From NCBI RefSeq assembly GCF_023734775.1, contig NZ_AP025732.1, positions 6,322,501-6,386,500 of the forward strand: DNA of 64,000 nt, read 5' to 3'. The translations under genes and the position numbers were made by a program. The notes below the pieces were generated by a model that was not told the origin of the DNA, did not search any database, and saw only the letters and a program-made list of their open reading frames with translations. Shown here in pieces: positions 29,497 through 39,182 of the stretch (position 1 is its first letter; every line of letters starts with the position of its first letter). Origin of the DNA: Nostoc cf. commune SO-36. Its GTDB lineage: Bacteria > Cyanobacteriota > Cyanobacteriia > Cyanobacteriales > Nostocaceae.

Positions 29497-30514
29497 TTAT
29501 ATAATATTTATTTGTTCATTTTTTTTATTTAAAAATAATTCTGAATAAGTTTTTTCTGTAGTTATTATAGATTTATTTAAACTATCCTTAATATATTCAA
29601 GGATACTTTGAGCCACATACTCTGCAAGCTTGACTGGCACAGCATTTCCGATCATTTGTTCCAGGTCTGTTTTTGTGCCTTCAAAAATAAATGTTTCCGG
29701 GAAAGTCTGCAAATAGCTTCTTTCTATTGTAGTCAATGGGCGCAATTCTTCTGTAACGGGGACAGGATCTTTAGGGTGTTTCTTATAAGTTTTAGGAATA
29801 GGACGATTAACTCCTCCTTACTGTTGGGCTGGGTTCATCAATACTGAATATTCCTCTTCTTTGATAACTTCTTGGATGTCTGTAATAATATTGAATTTCT
29901 AATTTTTTTCCCAGATAATCTCTAATGGTCATTGGTTTATCTGCTAACCTTTTTTTGAGGTAAGGTTCTAGACTTTCGTCTGTTCCTTGTAACTCTCCAA
30001 AGCAAAAAAATCTTTTTCGCTTTTGAGGTACACCGCACAGACTAGCATCCAAAACTATTTCGCTTAAACCATATCCAGCAGCTTTTAATATTTTTCTGAC
30101 CTCTTTATATTTATTGCTTTTACGAAATAATTCTACATTTTCTATCAAAAACCATTGAGGAAGTACACTTGTAACTATCTCCGAAAATATTATACTTAAA
30201 TCCCCTCTTCCTAAATCTTCATTACGCTTTCCGGCACTAGAAAAATCTTGGCATGGAGGGCCACCAATAATAATTTCAGGGCGCATCTCTCTAAAGATTT
30301 GATAGTTTTTCCTCAAAATACTAAGATCATAATCAAAGATTTGATGGTTAAAGTTTTTTTGATAAACCTCTATAGCTGGTTTCCAATTATCAAACGCTGC
30401 TACAATATTAAAACCAGCATTGTGAAAACCTAAAGATAAGCCTCCACAACCAGCAAAAAGGTCTAAAACTCTAAGTGAAGAGCTTTTTTTATCATCTTTA
30501 TATTTTTCTTTCAT
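29497..30514 (-). CDS. DNA cytosine-5 methyltransferase (frameshifted)
   Basis: About 339 codons when joined. Motif I VLDLFAGCGGLSLGFHNAGF, motif IV IIGGPPCQDFSSAGKRN with the catalytic Cys, motif VI WFLIENVELF, and motif VIII LCGVPQKRKRFFCFG are in the first frame, which stops at 29807 after PSPTVRRS. A surplus A near 29813 separates it from the continuation: GVNRPIPKTYKKHP, then RPLTTIERSYLQTFPETF and motif X MIGNAVPVKLAEYVAQS. No restriction partner lies next to it; the helicase-HNH gene is the nearest nuclease. The recognition sequence cannot be read from this. Confidence 0.85.
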
Positions 30515-30664
30515 CTCTTTATATATCTTTTAATGATTAATATTCTAGTATGTACACGTAAAACAATGTGTTTAATAAAACTTTTGAATTTACGAAACTA
30601 TTCCATGCCCTACCTGTGTCACAATAAATAACTGTAATAAGAAAAATATTGTTAAGGTAATTTA

Positions 30665-31789
30665 GTGAGTCCAACTGCTCAATCCACGACAAATGCGCGT
30701 CGCGTAGTATTTCCTTTTACGGCAATTGTCGGCCAGGAAGAAATGAAACTGGCGCTGTTATTGAACGTGATTGACCCCAAAATTGGGGGTGTAATGATTA
30801 TGGGCGATCGCGGCACCGGAAAATCCACAACTATCCGGGCGCTAGCCGATCTGCTGCCAGAAATTTCTGTGGTTGCTAATGACCCATTCAGTAGTGATCC
30901 TAGCGACCCCGATTTGATGAGCGATGAAGTCCGCCAACTGTTAGAACAAGGGGCAGAAATTCCTGTAGCTCACAAAAAAGTCCAAATGGTAGACCTACCG
31001 CTAGGAGCTACAGAAGACCGAGTTTGTGGCACAATCGACATCGAGAAAGCTTTATCTGAAGGTGTCAAAGCTTTTGAACCAGGACTACTGGCAAAGGCAA
31101 ACCGAGGCATTCTCTATGTAGATGAAGTCAACTTACTAGATGACCACCTTGTAGACGTGTTACTCGACTCCGCCGCCAGTGGATGGAACACTGTAGAACG
31201 AGAAGGCATTTCTATCCGTCACCCAGCACGTTTCGTTCTTGTGGGTTCTGGAAACCCAGAAGAAGGCGAACTACGCCCCCAACTGCTTGACCGCTTTGGG
31301 ATGCACGCAGAAATTCACACGGTAAAAGAACCAGCGTTGCGGGTGCAAATCGTGGAACAAAGGGCAGATTTTGACCAAAATCCGCCAGTATTTCTCGAAA
31401 ATTACAAACCCCAACAAGAAGCATTACAACAGCAAATTGTCAATGCTCAACAGCTTTTACCAGAAGTAAAAATTGACTATGATCTGCGGGTAAAAATTTC
31501 TGAAGTCTGCTCAGAACTGGATGTAGACGGTTTGCGGGGTGACATTGTTAGTAACCGCGCCGCCAAAGCTTTAACAGCTTATGAAGGACGCACTGAAGTT
31601 ACAGTTGATGATATCCTTCGCGTCATCACACTATGCTTGCGTCACAGACTGCGGAAAGACCCCTTAGAATCGATTGATTCTGGCTACAAAGTCGCCAAAG
31701 TTTTTAGCCGCGTCTTTGGTGTTGAATTACCAGAAAGTGATACTGCACAAAAAAATGGCACAGGTCAAAAATTAGGGGCTAGGAGTTAA
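30665..31789 (+). CDS. chlI: magnesium chelatase ATPase subunit I
   Basis: 374 residues from a GTG start. AAA+ ATPase with Walker [20 protein letters not shown], Walker [17 protein letters not shown], sensor/arginine region [19 protein letters not shown], and the ChlI/BchI hallmark [19 protein letters not shown]. With ChlD and ChlH it inserts Mg2+ into protoporphyrin IX, the first committed step of chlorophyll synthesis. acsF, two steps later in the pathway, lies about 2 kb downstream on the other strand. Complete. Confidence 0.95.
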   Translation: MSPTAQSTTNARRVVFPFTAIVGQEEMKLALLLNVIDPKIGGVMIMGDRGTGKSTTIRALADLLPEISVVANDPFSSDPSDPDLMSDEVRQLLEQGAEIPVAHKKVQMVDLPLGATEDRVCGTIDIEKALSEGVKAFEPGLLAKANRGILYVDEVNLLDDHLVDVLLDSAASGWNTVEREGISIRHPARFVLVGSGNPEEGELRPQLLDRFGMHAEIHTVKEPALRVQIVEQRADFDQNPPVFLENYKPQQEALQQQIVNAQQLLPEVKIDYDLRVKISEVCSELDVDGLRGDIVSNRAAKALTAYEGRTEVTVDDILRVITLCLRHRLRKDPLESIDSGYKVAKVFSRVFGVELPESDTAQKNGTGQKLGARS

Positions 31790-31939
31790 AAGTTAGGAGT
31801 GAGGAGTTAGAAGTTTTGAATGCAAAGCTATAATTCACAACTTTAATTCCTCACTCAGCACTGAGTATATAACTCATAATTACTAACTTTTAACTCAGTA
31901 TTTAGCGCTGAATATATAACTTTTAACTCAACACTGACT

Positions 31940-32236
31940 ATGAGATTTTGGTCTTTTTGGTACAACAGCTTTATTCTATCCAGCCAATATAACCCGCCCA
32001 GGTTTGTAGAATTATTGATGCTCTTATTAGCGATCGCAATGCTGGCAATAGCTAGTATTTTACCTGAAAGACCCTATTTAATCTTAGGCTTGAGCTTAGT
32101 AGTTGGAGCATCTATTTCCATCTTAGTGCGGGAAGCGATCGCCCCCTCACCCCAGACGCGAATTACCCAACTAACAGCATCCCTATTACTCATCATCAGC
32201 CTCTACGGTTTTGCTGACTTAATGTACGCTCTTTAA
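31940..32236 (+). CDS. small membrane protein, hypothetical
   Basis: 98 residues with three predicted hydrophobic segments (VELLMLLLAIAMLAIASIL, YLILGLSLVVGASISILV and LTASLLLIISLYGFADLM). I do not recognise a family. Preceded by a 150-bp spacer of degenerate TTAACTC/GAGTTA repeats. It may be co-transcribed with chlI. Confidence 0.55.
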   Translation: MRFWSFWYNSFILSSQYNPPRFVELLMLLLAIAMLAIASILPERPYLILGLSLVVGASISILVREAIAPSPQTRITQLTASLLLIISLYGFADLMYAL

Positions 32237-32267
32237 ATTTTCGTTACATAGTTATAAATTTTCCCAC

Positions 32268-32657
32268 CTACCTACTTACCAGCAAATTAGCGATCGCAGT
32301 ACTAATTGGTTGACCTGTAAACTGTTGGTAATAAGTAAACCCAGGCGAAGGATTAACCTCGAAGCAGTACCATTCATTTCCAGGTGTGCGGCGTAAATCG
32401 ATGCCGCAAAGAGACATTTTCAAGGCGTTCTAGATGCTCAACTCCCACACGCGAGACTTTGCTACGGATACCACTGATGGATTTATAAAGGCGGGTGTAA
32501 TTTCAGACCAACACATTAAAGCATCATCAACTGCGATCGCATGTTGCCAAGCTCGACTATTTTCACCTGCTTCGGCAATTTGGGGAAGGCGGCGTGAATC
32601 ATAGAGGCGCAAGTAGGCTGCGGTAATTTCACTCAAGTAATCGCAGGGGCACAACAT
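32268..32657 (-). pseudogene. ATP-grasp (RimK-type) ligase with internal deletions
   Basis: Three pieces of one ATP-grasp protein remain in three frames. The N-terminal part is YLRLYDSRRLPQIAEAGENS, HAIAVDDALMCWSEITPA. The middle piece is YKSISGIRSKVSRVGVEHLE. The C-terminal part is LCGIDLRRTPG, WYCFEVNPSPGFTYYQQFTG, QPISTAIANLLVSR, stop at 32268. About 40 residues between the first two pieces and a larger ATP-binding stretch between the last two are missing. The 5' end is cut by a 24-bp palindrome at 32645-32668. Not functional. Confidence 0.7.
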
Positions 32658-32668
32658 GTTGTGCCCCT
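32645..32668. repeat. 24-bp perfect palindrome
   Basis: Half-site AGGGGCACAACA followed by its exact complement. It sits at the broken 5' end of the ATP-grasp remnant, consistent with insertion of a small palindromic repeat element. Confidence 0.8.
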
Positions 32669-32704
32669 ACCCGTGTACTTCATTTACCTGAAATACGCTG
32701 TAAC

Positions 32705-33781
32705 TTAACGAACTACCCCGTGAGTAGAAACAGTATCAATCGGTTTTATCAGGTACAGGCGTAATAACTCCAAGCCATTGGAGATGTAAAGCGGCAGTTT
32801 TTGGAAGAATTGCAAGAATTTGGGAGTGTTGGAGTTAGCGATCGCACCCAACTTTTCATTATTGCTTATACAAGTATCCAACCGCCGATAAAACTCTGGA
32901 TTCTCTACATCCAGCATGAGTGGGAACACTCTACCTGCGTTTTCGTTGGTCTTCTTAATTACATGGATGTCGTATTCTCGCGCATCTAATCCAAGGGTGG
33001 CATAAAAGTCCTTCCGTTGGATGTCATTAAGATACATTGTCGCAAACACCGACAACAGGAAGAACCGACTCCACAGCCGTGCTTTCCAATCATTCAACAT
33101 TTGCGGCTGAGATTTCATGATCGCATCAAAGAAATCGCCGTGACGGTTTTCATCCTGACACCAGTTCTCAAAGAACCGGAAGATTGGATAAACCCGGTCT
33201 TCGGGATGTGCTTCTAAATGGCGATAAATGGTGATATAGCGCCAATAACCGATCTTCTCAGAAAGATAAGTAGCGTAGAAGATGAATTTCGGTTTAAAGA
33301 AGGTATAACTGCGGCTCTTTGTCAAAAACCCTAAATCTAGGGAGAGATTAAAGTCCGACAAAGCTTTGTTCAAAAAGCCAGCGTGACGTGCTTCATCCCG
33401 TGACATCAGGTTAAAGCACTCTGCCAAGACGGGGCTTTTTCCTTTCAAGCGACGGCCAAGTTCTTTATACAGCAAAAAGCCGGAAAACTCTGCCGTACAG
33501 GAACGTTCTAGAAATTCAACAAACAACTTGCGAGTTTCCCCGTCAATATGATCCCAGGATTGTTCAAACTCGGCATCCCGAACAAAGTGATGGCGGTTGT
33601 AGTCAGTGCGGAACTCTTCGAGAATGGCTTGTAACTCGTCTTCGTTGACGGAGATATCCATCCGCGCCATTTCATCAAAATCGGTAGTATAAAACCGAGG
33701 TGTTAACAGGGTTTCTTTCGCTGGGACTTTAATCCCTGGCCGGATTTCTTCAAAGCCTGGTTTTTTGAGGGAATCTACCAT
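32705..33781 (-). CDS. acsF: Mg-protoporphyrin IX monomethyl ester oxidative cyclase
   Basis: 358 residues. Diiron carboxylate protein with ligand motifs [39 protein letters not shown] and [17 protein letters not shown] (two E/DExRH pairs). AcsF (ChlE/CycI) makes the fifth ring of chlorophyll, using oxygen, at the thylakoid or plasma membrane. Family length is about 358, so it is complete. Same pathway as chlI nearby, but on the opposite strand and separately transcribed. Confidence 0.95.
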   Translation of the reverse strand: MVDSLKKPGFEEIRPGIKVPAKETLLTPRFYTTDFDEMARMDISVNEDELQAILEEFRTDYNRHHFVRDAEFEQSWDHIDGETRKLFVEFLERSCTAEFSGFLLYKELGRRLKGKSPVLAECFNLMSRDEARHAGFLNKALSDFNLSLDLGFLTKSRSYTFFKPKFIFYATYLSEKIGYWRYITIYRHLEAHPEDRVYPIFRFFENWCQDENRHGDFFDAIMKSQPQMLNDWKARLWSRFFLLSVFATMYLNDIQRKDFYATLGLDAREYDIHVIKKTNENAGRVFPLMLDVENPEFYRRLDTCISNNEKLGAIANSNTPKFLQFFQKLPLYISNGLELLRLYLIKPIDTVSTHGVVR

Positions 33782-34229
33782 GTCTGGATTGCTCTTTCGT
33801 CTTTATTATCTTAAGTAAACTCTTCGGGTGACGTTCTTACGTCGCTACCCTTCGGATTTGCCAGTCGCCCGCGGACTCACTAACGCTGCGCTCTCGCTTT
33901 TGCGTCAAAAGACCACGCTGGCTCATCCTTACACTAAGGGCAGTTCCTCGTGGGGAACTCCGAAGACTGGACTGTCTAACCAGAAAGCCAAAAATAATGC
34001 TTTGGCAAGCCGATAACAGCCCACAATAATCCAATTGTATAAAGTTCAGTCTACCAAGGTGCGGGTTAGAAACTAATAAGTAAAACATTAAGAGTTGCAA
34101 CAACAATTCAATATTGGCAGTCAAATCAGGGCAACGAGTCTGAATATTGACAAGCCTGAATTAAGCGTAGAATGAACCAAAACCGCAATTACATAGAACT
34201 TTCAGGAAATTAAATGTTCACTTCCTAGT

Positions 34230-34243
34230 GATGATAATCATTG
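34230..34243. promoter_or_regulatory. Fur-box-like palindrome upstream of metallophosphoesterase
   Basis: GATGATAATCATTG shares 12 central bases with the Fur consensus and lies about 85 bp before the gene at 34329. The rest of the 33782-34328 spacer shows only dispersed repeat-like sequence and no gene. Confidence 0.3.
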
Positions 34244-34328
34244 AAAATTTTTAACCCTGTCCGCAGAAATGGCTAATAATAAAATTGCCTTCAGTCGGTG
34301 AATACCCTAGAAACTTGGTATATTACTC

Positions 34329-36068
34329 ATGCTCAGACGCTTAAGCCGCCGTAAAATCTCCTCAGTAGCTGCGCTTGTGCTTGTTATATGCTTTACTTTG
34401 TTAATTGTGCGTTCATTTGGGCTAACAATTATGACATCAGCACCCCAACTGCTCACCGACCCATTTTTGCAATTGCCAACTGAAACCTCAGTGCAAGTAG
34501 TTTGGTTTACTGAGTTTGCTGGTGTTAATCATACAGTAACTTACGGGGAAAATTTCAAACAAACCGCTAAAGCAAATATTACCAAACTGACTCGCACGCG
34601 TGAAGATCAAGAGTCAAAAGTTGCAAACCAAACCAAAGACGGCCAAATTTATCAAAAACCCGTCCTGCGTGATATTTGGCGACATGAGGCTGAGGTAACT
34701 GGGTTAACTCCTGGTGTGCGGGTAAACTATCGGGTTACGAGTGTCCGAGAAGACAACGAGAGTGTTAGCAGTGATGTTTTTACCCTCGCAGCTACTCCTA
34801 AGTTAGATACACCACTAAAAATTTTACTCACCTCAGATCATCAGTTAAAACCGATGACATCTGCAAATCTGCAAAAGGTGGTAGAAACAGTTGGACGAGT
34901 TGATGGGGTGTGGTTTGCCGGTGATTTAATTAATATTAGCGATCGCGCCTCAGAATGGTTTGATGATAATAGTGGTGGTGCGTTATTTCCCGGTTTACAA
35001 GGTCGTGCTAAATATGAAATGACGCACGACGGGGTAAAGACAATCTACACTGGCGGACAAATAATTCAACACGCACCCATGTTTACTTGTATTGGCAATC
35101 ATGAGGTTATGGGGCGATTTGCCAGAATGGGAAGTTTAAATGATGAATTTGATGATACGTTCCCCCGTGTCGCTGCCCAAAAAATCTACCAGGACAACTT
35201 AATAGATAATTCCTTTAATACTAATACTTACGAAGAAATTTTTTCTTTACCAAAAAGTAAAGAGGGTGGAAAAAGGTATTATGCAGTTACTTTTGGTGAT
35301 GTGCGTTTGGTGGTACTGTACGCTACGAATATGTGGCGGACTCCCAGCTTAAATGGAAAGAATAAGGGTAGATATCGAGAAGCTGAAAAGGATTTAAATA
35401 ATCTTGAAAATTGGGGTTATGGACAGGTAATTTATGAGCCAATTGCTAAAGGCAGCAAGCAGTATAATTGGCTAGAGGCAGAACTCAACAGCCCTGAGTT
35501 TCAACAAGCAAAATACAAAGTTGTGATGTTCCATCATCCACCCCATACTTTGGGTGATAATATAGTTCCTGCTTATACAGAACCAGTACAGATAATTGAA
35601 CGGGATGATAATAATATCAAAGCAGTGCGTTACGAATATCCTAAAGACGCAGATTATATTATTCGTGATGTTGTCCCAATACTTGAAGCAGCTAATGTGC
35701 AATTGGTATTTTATGGACATTCCCATTTGTGGAACCGCTTTGTTAGTCCCAGTGGAATGCACTTTCTAGAAACATCTAATGTAGGTAATACTTACGGTGC
35801 TGCTTGGGGTGATAGAAAGCGAGAAGTACCAATAGGATATCAAGAGGATTATGTTAATGTTGGTGATCCCAATGGTTTAGAACCGATAGTACCAACAATT
35901 TCCCCTTTGCTGGGCGAAGATGGAAAGCCGATGCCTTACATTGCGAGTAATGATATTACGGTTTTCAGTATCTTTGATACGGGGGCGGGTACGATAAGTA
36001 GTTATCGCTTTGATACTCGTAAGCCTGATTCGGAAGTATTGAAGTTTGACGAATTTAAGTTGAAATAG
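34329..36068 (+). CDS. secreted purple acid phosphatase-like metallophosphoesterase
   Basis: 579 residues. N-terminal signal/anchor (SSVAALVLVICFTLLIVRSF). Residues about 40-155 resemble the fibronectin-like N-terminal domain of purple acid phosphatases (PTETSVQVVWFTEFAGVNHTV, VTGLTPGVRVNYRVTS). The calcineurin-type metal motifs follow: LLTSDHQ, WFAGDLINISDRA, CIGNHEVMG, KVVMFHHPPHT and VFYGHSHLWNR. Predicted periplasmic or outer-surface phosphatase; substrate unknown. The second phosphatase in the window after phoD, though without a clear Pho box. A Fur-like palindrome lies upstream. Confidence 0.85.
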   Translation: MLRRLSRRKISSVAALVLVICFTLLIVRSFGLTIMTSAPQLLTDPFLQLPTETSVQVVWFTEFAGVNHTVTYGENFKQTAKANITKLTRTREDQESKVANQTKDGQIYQKPVLRDIWRHEAEVTGLTPGVRVNYRVTSVREDNESVSSDVFTLAATPKLDTPLKILLTSDHQLKPMTSANLQKVVETVGRVDGVWFAGDLINISDRASEWFDDNSGGALFPGLQGRAKYEMTHDGVKTIYTGGQIIQHAPMFTCIGNHEVMGRFARMGSLNDEFDDTFPRVAAQKIYQDNLIDNSFNTNTYEEIFSLPKSKEGGKRYYAVTFGDVRLVVLYATNMWRTPSLNGKNKGRYREAEKDLNNLENWGYGQVIYEPIAKGSKQYNWLEAELNSPEFQQAKYKVVMFHHPPHTLGDNIVPAYTEPVQIIERDDNNIKAVRYEYPKDADYIIRDVVPILEAANVQLVFYGHSHLWNRFVSPSGMHFLETSNVGNTYGAAWGDRKREVPIGYQEDYVNVGDPNGLEPIVPTISPLLGEDGKPMPYIASNDITVFSIFDTGAGTISSYRFDTRKPDSEVLKFDEFKLK

Positions 36069-36170
36069 TTGAAATAACCAAAGCGAATGGAATTCGCGGC
36101 TACACAAACAAAGTCCGCCTCTGCTGACTAAGTACAGCATTTCATTAATTCGTAGCGAATTAAATTTGGC

Positions 36171-36370
36171 AATGCCAACGCATCGACTGACAATGCCAAT
36201 GCATCGACTGACAATGCCAATGCATCGACTGACAATGCCAACGCATCGACTAACAATGCCAACGCATCGACTAACAATGCCAACGCATCGACTAACAATG
36301 CCAACGCATCGACTAACAATGCCAACGCATCGACTAACAATGCCAACGCATCGACTGACAATGCCAACGC
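36171..36370. repeat. 21-bp tandem repeat (minisatellite), nine full copies plus a partial
   Basis: Unit AATGCCAACGCATCGACTAAC with C/T and G/A variants, from 36171 in strict 21-bp steps to 36359, then a partial tenth copy. Because 21 is a multiple of three and the unit lacks stops, both strands are open in this stretch (MPTHRLT on plus, VDALALL on minus), but neither frame looks like a real protein. No spacers, so not a CRISPR. Confidence 0.9.
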
Positions 36371-36507
36371 GTCCCCTTGCATTAAAAACGCTACGATTTA
36401 CGCAAAGCTGTACTAAAAAAATTGAGGGTTTGAACCCACGGAGGTGGGTTTTGCCTGCGTAGGCACGGTTTCTAATCAGCTATCTCATTTAAGTTCACAG
36501 GAGTAGA

Positions 36508-37440
36508 TTATAGACTGCCAATAGCATCGGCAACTAGTTTAGAAACAAAGGGCAAAATTGCCTGACTCTTAGCCTGTGCTTTACCTTCAGTAAATACTAC
36601 TAAGAGATAAGGGCGCTGTTCTGGTAACTCAATATACGCGGCATCATGGCGAACTTGACTTGTCCAACCTGCCTTTGACCAAATTTGAGCATTTTCAGTC
36701 AGTCCACCGCCTAAGAAACCTGTTACCTGATCTTCCTCTCTGTCTGTGGGCAAATCGTTGAGAGGACGTTTGAGTAAAGCCATCATAGCTTGCGATCGCG
36801 CACTTGAAACCGCTACTCCACCTACAATACTATGCAGTAACCGAGCGATCGCATTTGTTGTCAACATATTGCGATTTTCCAGCAACTCTCCCACAAACGC
36901 CCGTTCTCGCCCATAAGGGCCATCACCCCAAGTTTTTTGACAGACGTTAATTGTCTGCAATTCTTCCCAACCCAATGATTGGTAATAGCGGTTAACAATA
37001 TTACGCTGGTATTTCCAGGTTTCAAAAGGCCCGATTGGTAATTCTGGCCCTGATGTAGTGCCAGTCAAAATATCTACAACCAAGCTGGTAGCATCGTTAC
37101 TAGAATCTATAATCATATCCCGCAAGGCTCGCTCCAACTCCTTGGAGTTTTGAGCCATGCCTTTTTCTAGCCATTCGTTTACCGCCACTAGGTAAAATAG
37201 TTTGACTACACTAGCGGGATAAATCCGCTCAACACCACGATAAGTAAAACCACGAACTGGATGATCCCAAAAAGCGTTAGGAGTCAGCGCCCCACCAGTA
37301 TTTACTCGCACTGGGGGATCGTAAACAACCCAAGTTATGGCAATTTGGTTACGCGCTAAGGTCGGAAATGCTGTCCAAGCTGCATCTAAAATGCCATTAC
37401 CAAGATTTTCCAGTTGATCGTCTTTATTAAAAAAAACCAT
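36508..37440 (-). CDS. serine hydrolase, class A beta-lactamase-like
   Basis: 310 residues. Penicillin-recognising fold with the active-site SxxK as ASVVKLFYLVA (near residue 77), an SDN-like SSNDATSLVVD, and KAG (in IWSKAGWTS) where class A enzymes have KTG. No signal peptide is obvious from this start, which is odd for a periplasmic enzyme. Function could be a cell-wall carboxypeptidase or esterase rather than antibiotic hydrolysis. It is divergent from the NlpC/P60 gene with about 9 bp between starts. Confidence 0.75.
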   Translation of the reverse strand: MVFFNKDDQLENLGNGILDAAWTAFPTLARNQIAITWVVYDPPVRVNTGGALTPNAFWDHPVRGFTYRGVERIYPASVVKLFYLVAVNEWLEKGMAQNSKELERALRDMIIDSSNDATSLVVDILTGTTSGPELPIGPFETWKYQRNIVNRYYQSLGWEELQTINVCQKTWGDGPYGRERAFVGELLENRNMLTTNAIARLLHSIVGGVAVSSARSQAMMALLKRPLNDLPTDREEDQVTGFLGGGLTENAQIWSKAGWTSQVRHDAAYIELPEQRPYLLVVFTEGKAQAKSQAILPFVSKLVADAIGSL

Positions 37441-37449
37441 TCTCTAATA

Positions 37450-38154
37450 ATGTCCTTTAATTTAAAATCACAAATCCAAAATCCAAAATCAGGGGAGTAT
37501 CAGTGTTTCGCTAACCTGAATTTATATGATTCTCCTGAATGTACGCGTTTAGCAACTCAAGCCGCCTCTGGACGACATTTATGGGTAACATCAAATTATC
37601 AAAATTTAGCAGTTGAGGTGTATTTATGTGAAGATGACTATCCAGGATGGGTATCTGTTTCAGATTTTGATTCATTACAACCTGCTACTTTACCCTATCA
37701 GGCTGCAATATTTTCTGAATCTGAAATTAAAAAACTCCTAGCGGAGGTTATCGCCTTTACCCAAAAAGCGATGCAGCAATCCAATTATTACCTTTGGGGT
37801 GGTACGGTTGGGCCAAATTACGACTGTTCTGGGTTGATGCAGGCAGCGTTTGCTTCGGTGGGTATTTGGCTACCTAGAGATGCTTATCAACAGGAAGGAT
37901 TCACTCAAACAATTACTATTGCAGAATTAGCAGCCGGGGATCTGGTATTTTTTGGAACTAGTCAAAAAGCAACTCATGTCGGGCTTTATTTGGCTGATGG
38001 TTATTATATCCATAGTTCTGGAAAAGATCAGGGACGAGATGGGATTGGGATTGATGTTCTTTCGGAACAGGGGGATGCTGTTAGTCAGTCTTACTATCAG
38101 CAGGTGCGGGGTGCTGGTAGAGTTTTTAAGAGTTACGAACCACAGAGACGCTGA
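37450..38154 (+). CDS. NlpC/P60 (C40) peptidoglycan endopeptidase with SH3b domain
   Basis: About 234 residues from ATG 37450; an ATG at 37414 would overlap the divergent gene. N-terminal SH3b-like domain (YQCFANLNLYDSPECTRLA), then the C40 catalytic domain: Cys in GPNYDCSGLMQAAFASVG, His in KATHVGLYLADGYYIHSSG, and the second His of that segment. It matches in size and layout the Nostoc/Anabaena gamma-D-glutamyl-diamino acid endopeptidases known from crystal structures, which cut stem peptides with a free N-terminal L-Ala for cell-wall recycling. Complete. Confidence 0.85.
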   Translation: MSFNLKSQIQNPKSGEYQCFANLNLYDSPECTRLATQAASGRHLWVTSNYQNLAVEVYLCEDDYPGWVSVSDFDSLQPATLPYQAAIFSESEIKKLLAEVIAFTQKAMQQSNYYLWGGTVGPNYDCSGLMQAAFASVGIWLPRDAYQQEGFTQTITIAELAAGDLVFFGTSQKATHVGLYLADGYYIHSSGKDQGRDGIGIDVLSEQGDAVSQSYYQQVRGAGRVFKSYEPQRR

Positions 38155-38168
38155 GGGCGCGAAGAAAT

Positions 38169-39182
38169 ATGAGGAGTGGGTTGGTTGAACAAGGGGTGAT
38201 GGGGGAAAATGGGGCGATTTCAGCAATCGTTCCAGATGTTTCGGTGGTGGTGCCGATACATAACGAGGTGGAAAGTTTGCCGCTTTTACTAGAAGCGATC
38301 GCATCTACTTTATCGTCTAGTCAGGTAAATTATGAAATCATTTGTGTAGATGATGGTTCTACAGATGGTTCCGGGGATTTTCTCAAGAAGGAGGCGCAAA
38401 TCCGCACAGATTTAAAGGCGGTGATTTTGCGTCGTAATTACGGACAAACTGCGGCGATGGCTGCTGGATTTTATTATGCAGTCGGTAAAGCGATCGTTAC
38501 TTTAGATGCTGATCTTCAAAATGATCCGGCTGATATCCCTATGTTATTAGCAAAGCTGGATGAGGGTTACGATTTGGTGAGTGGTTGGCGGCAAAAACGC
38601 CAAGATGGTGCTGTAAATCGGTTACTTCCTTCTAAAATTGCCAATTGGCTAATTCGTAATACTACTAGCGTGAATATTCATGATTATGGCTGTTCGCTGA
38701 AAGCCTATCGTGCAGAACTGTTGGCAGATATGAACCTCTACGGAGAATTACATCGATTTTTACCTGCTTTGGCGTATATCGAAGGAGCGAGAATTACTGA
38801 AATGCCAGTGCGTCATCATGCCCGTCGCTTTGGCCAAAGCAAATATGGGATTTGGCGGACATTCCGCGTGTTGATGGATTTGTTAACCATCCTGTTTATG
38901 AAAAAATTTCTCACCCGCCCGATGCACGTTTTTGGGCTGTTGGGTTTGATTTCAATGTTTTCGGGAACTGCGATCGGAATTTACTTGACTTTTGTTAAAT
39001 TGGCTTTAGGCGAGATGATTGGCAATCGCCCCTTGCTAATTTTAGCAGTTCTCCTCTTAGTAACAGGAGTGCAGTTATTTTGCTTCGGTCTTTTAGCAGA
39101 ATTGCTCATGCGTACATACCATGAATCCCAAGGACGGCCTATTTATCGGGTGCGAGAGGTAGTAGCAAAAAATGTTAAGTAA
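38169..39182 (+). CDS. family 2 glycosyltransferase, DPM1/GtrB-like membrane type
   Basis: 337 residues. GT-A domain with VSVVVPIHNEVESLPLLL, CVDDGSTDGSGDFL, LDADLQNDPADIP and HDYGCSLKAYRAEL, then two C-terminal membrane segments (FGLLGLISMFSGTAIGIYL and LILAVLLLVTGVQLFCFG). Such enzymes transfer a sugar to polyprenyl phosphate at the inner membrane. It starts 14 bp after the NlpC/P60 stop, so the two are likely co-transcribed. Confidence 0.88.
   Translation: MRSGLVEQGVMGENGAISAIVPDVSVVVPIHNEVESLPLLLEAIASTLSSSQVNYEIICVDDGSTDGSGDFLKKEAQIRTDLKAVILRRNYGQTAAMAAGFYYAVGKAIVTLDADLQNDPADIPMLLAKLDEGYDLVSGWRQKRQDGAVNRLLPSKIANWLIRNTTSVNIHDYGCSLKAYRAELLADMNLYGELHRFLPALAYIEGARITEMPVRHHARRFGQSKYGIWRTFRVLMDLLTILFMKKFLTRPMHVFGLLGLISMFSGTAIGIYLTFVKLALGEMIGNRPLLILAVLLLVTGVQLFCFGLLAELLMRTYHESQGRPIYRVREVVAKNVK

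Noticed and set aside
33828..34124. Two overlapping frames on opposite strands between acsF and the metallophosphoesterase
   Set aside because: Composition looks like dispersed repeat sequence, and neither translation resembles a protein family.
36171..36370. CRISPR array
   Set aside because: Repeat units are directly adjacent with no unique spacers.
36128..36462. Open frames on both strands with seven-residue repeats (MPTHRLT; VDALALL)
   Set aside because: They arise only from the 21-bp tandem repeat lacking stops; no start signals, flanking domain or plausible composition.
36508..37440. Antibiotic-resistance beta-lactamase
   Set aside because: SxxK is present, but KTG is replaced by KAG and no signal peptide is visible; a general serine hydrolase is safer.
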